Shown here in pieces: positions 59,632-64,000 of a stretch of DNA of 64,000 nucleotides. Location: positions 977,001 through 1,041,000 of the forward strand of contig WPIO01000081.1 in NCBI GenBank assembly GCA_009760855.2. The letters are read 5' to 3'. This DNA comes from Cristatella mucedo (taxonomy: Eukaryota > Bryozoa > Phylactolaemata > Cristatellidae). How positions within the stretch are numbered: the stretch's first letter is position 1; each line of letters starts with the position of its first letter. The notes below the pieces were generated by a model that did not search any database, had not been told where the DNA came from, and saw nothing but the letters and a program-made list of their open reading frames with translations. The translations under genes were made by a program, and so were the position numbers.

Positions 59632-61494
59632 GGGAAGAGCATCCAGTCGCTCACCCAGCTGGCGTTATCCGTCCTGCTTCCTGGATACAAGGAGGTCATG
59701 GCTAATCGCTGCTATTTGTTCGTCGTTGAAGTTAGTGTAACAAAGCAATCACAATGAAGTTCTGTAAGGACATTGTGAACAAGGCGTATTAAGATGCTTA
59801 ATTAAACTCAAGCATGAATTGCCTAACTGTGATGCTTTCTGCTTATCAACGCTTTGAAACCCGAGTTTCATGCGGCTGTGCAGCGCCGGTGCTGCCGTCG
59901 AATTGGCATCCTGATTCGAAGTTTGTGCCAATAGGTGGCAACGCTGCGTAGCGGTAATGGCGACCTTGAAAGCGTGGTTTGAGGGCTTGTCAGTTGGCGC
60001 TGTTGAGTGCAGGAGACTGAGCCTGGTGTACCCAAGCCAGTTAATGTGACCTTTGGGCAATGCTACCGTGCATTAAATGCCGTCGTGGCCTAAGGCGATG
60101 CCGTAAATGTGGCATGATCTGAGGCGAGTTATGGGTATCTTTCATAATGCCTGTTTTTTAATGTAGCCTGAGTGTATCCATAGTTTAGCTTCCCGATGCC
60201 ACCGGACTTCTGTAGGTGCTTTCAAAGTTACACTTTCAGTTTTACCGGTAGCAACCAATAGTATTAACGGTCAATTAGCCGATCATGCTGTGGCGAAGAG
60301 AGAATTTTTGTCATACTACCCATAATTTTCACGGATAAATCTTACGTAAGCTGAGGATCGTGACGTGCGAAATAAGAACCAGCAAGTGGCTGCACCGTCG
60401 GGCATCCAAATCTTGAGAGGGCCCACTCTGTTGGGCCTAAGACATGCCTGCAGCAATAATTGCAGCCGGCTGATGAAGAGGCTTGCGAGCTTGGGATAAG
60501 AGTCAATATCACGATACAGCATGGTTTTCTTTAATTGTTGCTTAATGCTACACCACTTTGCACACCCACTGAAACCTCATCCGTAGCCATAACGATGGCC
60601 AGCTTAATTTTCATTTACATTTTTCTGGCATACACATTTTTTCTCAGCTCCCAGTCTACCTGGAGGACACGTCTCCGTCAGTTTTCTTGTGACCATTCGT
60701 CATTCCCCTGTAATTGAGCACAGCCAATAAATGGCCAGGATTCGACCCTATTGTCACAAGCTGGGCTTTAACTTCTAGTGTCACTCCAGCCTACCAGGCT
60801 ATCTCCCATTAGTGGGATCGGCTTCCAAATGGCCGTTCTAGTTGGCCAGCATTTTGAGCAATACAATGATTTGTCACTGTATACACGATCCTGTGGCATG
60901 CCACTGCGCTGCATTTAGTGAAGCAGTGCTTGAGCATGCAAACACATCGTGAGTCTTAGCAGCAAGTGCCCGAGATCTTAGTCTTTACTCGTTGTGTCTG
61001 TACGGTGTGCACGTTGCTGCTGCTGATGCTTATCAGATAGGTGCTGGCTTGCTGCTATGCAGTAGTACTTGAGCATCGACAACTTGCATGGCACCAGGCC
61101 ATCGTGCGTGCTTGTGCATGCCACGTGGTGTTGCACCTTTTATAATGCGCGCGTTTGCGTGCGCGCGTGTGCATGTATGTGCTGTGAAGGTGAGTGTTAG
61201 TGGTCCGACAAGGCAGAAACATTCTCCCCATTTCTTATAAGCTACTTATGATTCATTGGTGTGGACTGATTTTGCACCCTTGGTCGTCGGCTGCTGCAGT
61301 CGGCTTCGGTTCTGTAGCGATGTATTCTGTTTTCTGTAGGGTAAGCATACGAAGCTTCTATCCTGCAGCTTCTATTGGGTAAGTTCTTTCTAGTGCTGCT
61401 AGCAAGTCAGAGCCAGGGTCTATTAGCATAGCTAAGTTAGCCATGCATCTAACTCGGTATGCGATAACTAAGAAAAAACGGATATAGATATAAA
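59632..61494. other. Intergenic between the calaxin and DCAKD starts, left part
   Basis: No repeat family or gene recognised except an alternating GC/GT patch at 61147-61180. The first few hundred bases should hold the calaxin promoter. Confidence 0.4.
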
Positions 61495-61628
61495 TATATT
61501 TAATTCATTTTTGTTGCACCTAAGAGAGCTTAATCTCTATTCAGGCACTTCACATATGCCACGGGGCTCGAGCCCAAGACCTCGGTCATCAAATACATTC
61601 ATACGGACTTTGGTCGGGGCAAGCATGG
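61495..61628 (-). mobile_element. SINE1
   Basis: Reverse-complement copy. The head carries an extra segment (ATCAAATACATTCATACGG) and ends before the A-box. Confidence 0.8.
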
Positions 61629-61732
61629 AAAGATGCATATCTGTAAGAAAGTCCACCCGCCCGTCACATGGAAAGATGATGCTTCCGTGACCATACGATG
61701 ACTTCTGTTGTCTTCCGTGACCATACGATGAC

Positions 61733-61905
61733 TAAAAAAAATACTAGCTGATTTAACAGCATTTTTTGTGTAGCAATAAAAGAGCCTTTAGGGCTATCAC
61801 CACTGCTTGCAGCAGCGAAAGAATCACCCACCGTAGGATTCGAACCCATGACCTTGGGTTCGAGGTCGTGAAAAGCAACCACCTTACCTAGTGTGCCATC
61901 AAGGA
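61733..61905 (-). mobile_element. SINE2
   Basis: Same family, with an A-rich end at 61733-61740 and a partly decayed palindrome in the head. A 22-bp tandem duplication (CTTCCGTGACCATACGATGA type) lies just outside its 3' end. Confidence 0.86.
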
Positions 61906-61984
61906 TTGCTACTTCTGCTATAAGTGCAGAAGCAAGTCCACAGGCAGTGAGCCCTTGCAGATAGAGAAATAGATAGATAGAGTG

Positions 61985-63300
61985 ATGGAAGTTAATACTG
62001 CTACTACATACCTTGATTTAGCGCTCTCAGAGAACTCAATCTCTTTCTAGGCACTTTACATTTGCTGCAAATGAAGCACGATCAAATGGTTAGTGGTAGC
62101 ATGCTTAATGACAGCATGCATAACATGGTTAGGGGTAACATGCACAGGGTCAGCATGCAAATATGGTTAGTGGCAGTATGCCCAGTGTCAGGATGCATAA
62201 GCCCACAAAGGACGAATCACATGGACCCACTTAGTGCTATGATAAATAGTGGCGTTTTAGTTTCTTTTTAAATGTGTTCAAGTCAGAGGATGTCGTGGCA
62301 CAAGTCGGTAGTGAGTTCCACGCTTTGAGAGTATACACACTAATTAATCAATACACAATTAATGCACGGTCTGCAAAAGGTTTGAGGTTCGTACGAGGTA
62401 TAGGTAAATAGTTAGATTCCGAAAGCGAATGCTACGATGCTTAGCTTGGTGTGAGAGTAGATCTGATAGGTAGGCTGGATCCAAATAATGAAGAGACCTA
62501 AAATAGAGTGACAGCACCTTAAAGTTGATGCATTGCGTGACTGGGAGCCGGTGCAGGTGGGCGAGAAGTGGTGTGATGTGGCAAATGTAAAGCGCCTAGC
62601 AAGAGATTTGAGTTCTCTGAGGGCGCTATATCGAGTTCATTATTGTTATTATTATTGTAACTACGAAGCTCACGACAGACAAGCCTAGCTGCAGAGTTTT
62701 GCACAAGCTGTAATCTCCTGATTGCACAGGCCAGTGAGCCAGAAAGCAGTGAGTTGCAGAAGTCGAGATGATATGTCACAAATGCATGGTCTAATTCAGA
62801 TGTGGTATCCCTGTCTAAGCAAGCCTGAATTTAAGTAATGTTATGTAGCTAAAAATATGCAAACTTGACTGCGGAGCTGGTGTGGTCGTCTAATTAAAGG
62901 TCACTTTGGAACAGGGCGGCTAGATTTTGTGCAGATTCAACAGAACAAATGCTGGCTGAGCCGATTGTGAGGGTTAACCTTTCCAATTTCTGAATCACAC
63001 TTGGTTTTCCCCTAACTAGTAAGTTGGTTTTATCATTTATTCAATTTAAGAAAGTTTGCTGATATCCATGTGCGGATGTCGTCAATACTTGCAGCAAGGG
63101 AGGTCAGAATTCCAAGTGCTGGAGAGCTGGGAGAGATGAAAGCCAAGGTACAACTGAGTGTTATTTGCATACAAGTGAAAGCCTAGATTGTGCCTGGCAA
63201 TCACATCGGCAAGAGGGAGAATTTAACCGTGAAAAGGATGGGACCAACCACAGAGCCCTGAGGTACCAGATACTTTAGAATTTCCTCGGACGGTCTGTGT
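61985..63300 (-). mobile_element. LINE family A, 1.3-kb copy with a nested tail
   Basis: Reading leftward from about 63300: PQGSVVGPILFTV, ARHNLGFHLYANNTQLYL (YADD changed to YANN), the SVIQKLERLTLTIGS region and SLACAIRRLQLVQNSAARLV. It ends with the 3' UTR and hairpin tail at 61985-62060. A plus-strand LINE tail at 62580-62657 interrupts it. Confidence 0.88.
62580..62657 (+). mobile_element. LINE/SINE tail inserted in a LINE copy
   Basis: About 78 bases of hairpin tail (GTAAAGCGCCTAGC...GGGCGCTATATC) and ATT repeats. It splits the ELRSY/HITPLL codons of the minus-strand LINE around it. Confidence 0.82.
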
Positions 63301-63842
63301 CCAATTTACTTGTACTACGCACAGTCTAAGCCTGCCGGAGAAGGGCACGTGGCGGAGGGAGGGGCATTGTCAGTCATTGACCCCCAGTAGCTTGCCTGCT
63401 ACTAACACGAACTCCGATCGTGCTAGCTGTCGTGGTCGTGCCATCGAGTGCCTCTGCTAGAGCACGAATCGGTGACTATACCTTGTTCTCGGCAGATCGA
63501 GCTGAATGCAATTGAACACTGACACTATTGCCTAGTTGGAGAGCCCCAGTGTCTGACCAGGTTGACCGCAAGAGAGCTGCTGCTGTTGCACTTGGAGGCG
63601 CAGATAGCAGCAGCGGCAGTGGTGGCGGTCACACCCTTCTCCGTTGGCGCGTGCTTGCTTCTCAGCTTCGACTTGCAAATACTTCCATCGTCCAGGCGCT
63701 TGCTCGTACAGCCTCTGCAGGCTCTGCTGACTCGCCTGTGTCGCTGCGCTATTCTTTGCTGTCAGACGATGTAAACGAGCTAGCAACTTTTGTCAGATAT
63801 CCCGGCTGTGACGACCGTGTGTATTCAGCCAGAGATCGAAGA
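63301..63842. other. DCAKD upstream region
   Basis: No repeat seen between the LINE copy ending near 63300 and the DCAKD start, so this probably holds its promoter and 5' UTR. CTG/CAG-rich around 63580-63625. Confidence 0.4.
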
Positions 63843-63954
63843 ATGTTCCTGGTGGGTCTGACAGGCGCCATTGCATCGGGAAAAAGCACGGTGGCCGGCA
63901 TGCTGGAGAGGAGAGGCTGTGTCGTCATCGATGCAGACAAGGCCGCTCGACAAG
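63843..63954 (+). CDS. DCAKD: DCAKD, dephospho-CoA kinase domain protein, first coding exon (cut by right edge)
   Basis: Thirty-seven codons plus one base, then a donor AAG|GTGAAG. The protein starts [17 protein letters not shown], the start known for DCAKD, with the P-loop G8-x4-GKS (Gly8, Lys14, Ser15) and then [12 protein letters not shown], the conserved Asp-rich strand of CoaE-type kinases. Family knowledge: CoaE enzymes phosphorylate the 3'-OH of dephospho-CoA to give CoA; DCAKD is the stand-alone animal member, distinct from the bifunctional COASY. The residue after the first Gly is Ala instead of the usual Gly, at a variable P-loop position. The rest of the gene lies outside. It faces away from calaxin, with about 4.2 kb between the two starts. 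Confidence 0.88.
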
Positions 63955-64000
63955 GTGAAGCAAACTGCACTTTTGAAGTGACCCCTCCTCTCCTCTCCTC

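Overview
This is nuclear DNA from an animal, most likely an invertebrate bilaterian. Protein-coding genes are split by long introns with GT..AG borders, a nuclear-type tRNA-Asp is present, and about a third of the window is recognisable repeat. The transposon set (an L2-clade LINE, two tRNA-derived SINE families, several hAT elements, Tc1/mariner and pogo/Tigger relics) fits an invertebrate such as a mollusc. I cannot fix the species.

Host genes, left to right: (1) the first two coding exons of a RILPL1-like gene on the minus strand (2332 down to 1764), running off the left edge; (2) a tRNA-Asp(GTC) at 2676-2747; (3) a complete four-exon TMED2 gene, plus strand, 9855-18842; (4) a very GC-rich, apparently intronless gene for a cyclic-nucleotide-binding-domain protein resembling CNBD2, minus strand, 33713-30676, with a frame break in a GCC run; (5) a complete five-exon C2orf76 (UPF0538) gene, plus strand, 39011-52622; (6) a complete seven-exon calaxin (CLXN/EFCAB1) gene, minus strand, 59631-52831, tail to tail with C2orf76; (7) the first coding exon of DCAKD (dephospho-CoA kinase domain protein), plus strand, from 63843, cut by the right edge.

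RILPL1 and TMED2 stand head to head, the arrangement I recall for human chromosome 12q24.31, so this looks like an old conserved gene pair. RILPL1, the CNBD2-like protein and calaxin all have ciliary or flagellar links in other animals; TMED2 is a secretory-pathway cargo receptor; DCAKD is a CoA-metabolism-type kinase; C2orf76 has no known function. Nothing suggests an operon.

Repeats: an L2-clade LINE (family A) has one long copy at 26940-28987 and many 5'-truncated copies ending in (TTA)n. A tRNA-derived SINE (SINE1, about ten copies) carries the same 3' hairpin tail as this LINE. A second SINE (SINE2, four copies) has a palindrome in its tRNA-like head. A second LINE family (B) has four copies. 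At 22922-26712 a hAT element with target duplication sits inside an older, different hAT relic. At 45064-45252 there is a SPIN-like hAT MITE with a perfect 8-bp duplication. Tc1 and Tigger relics, two adjacent perfect hairpins near 48 kb, a 32-bp minisatellite and long dinucleotide tracts complete the picture.
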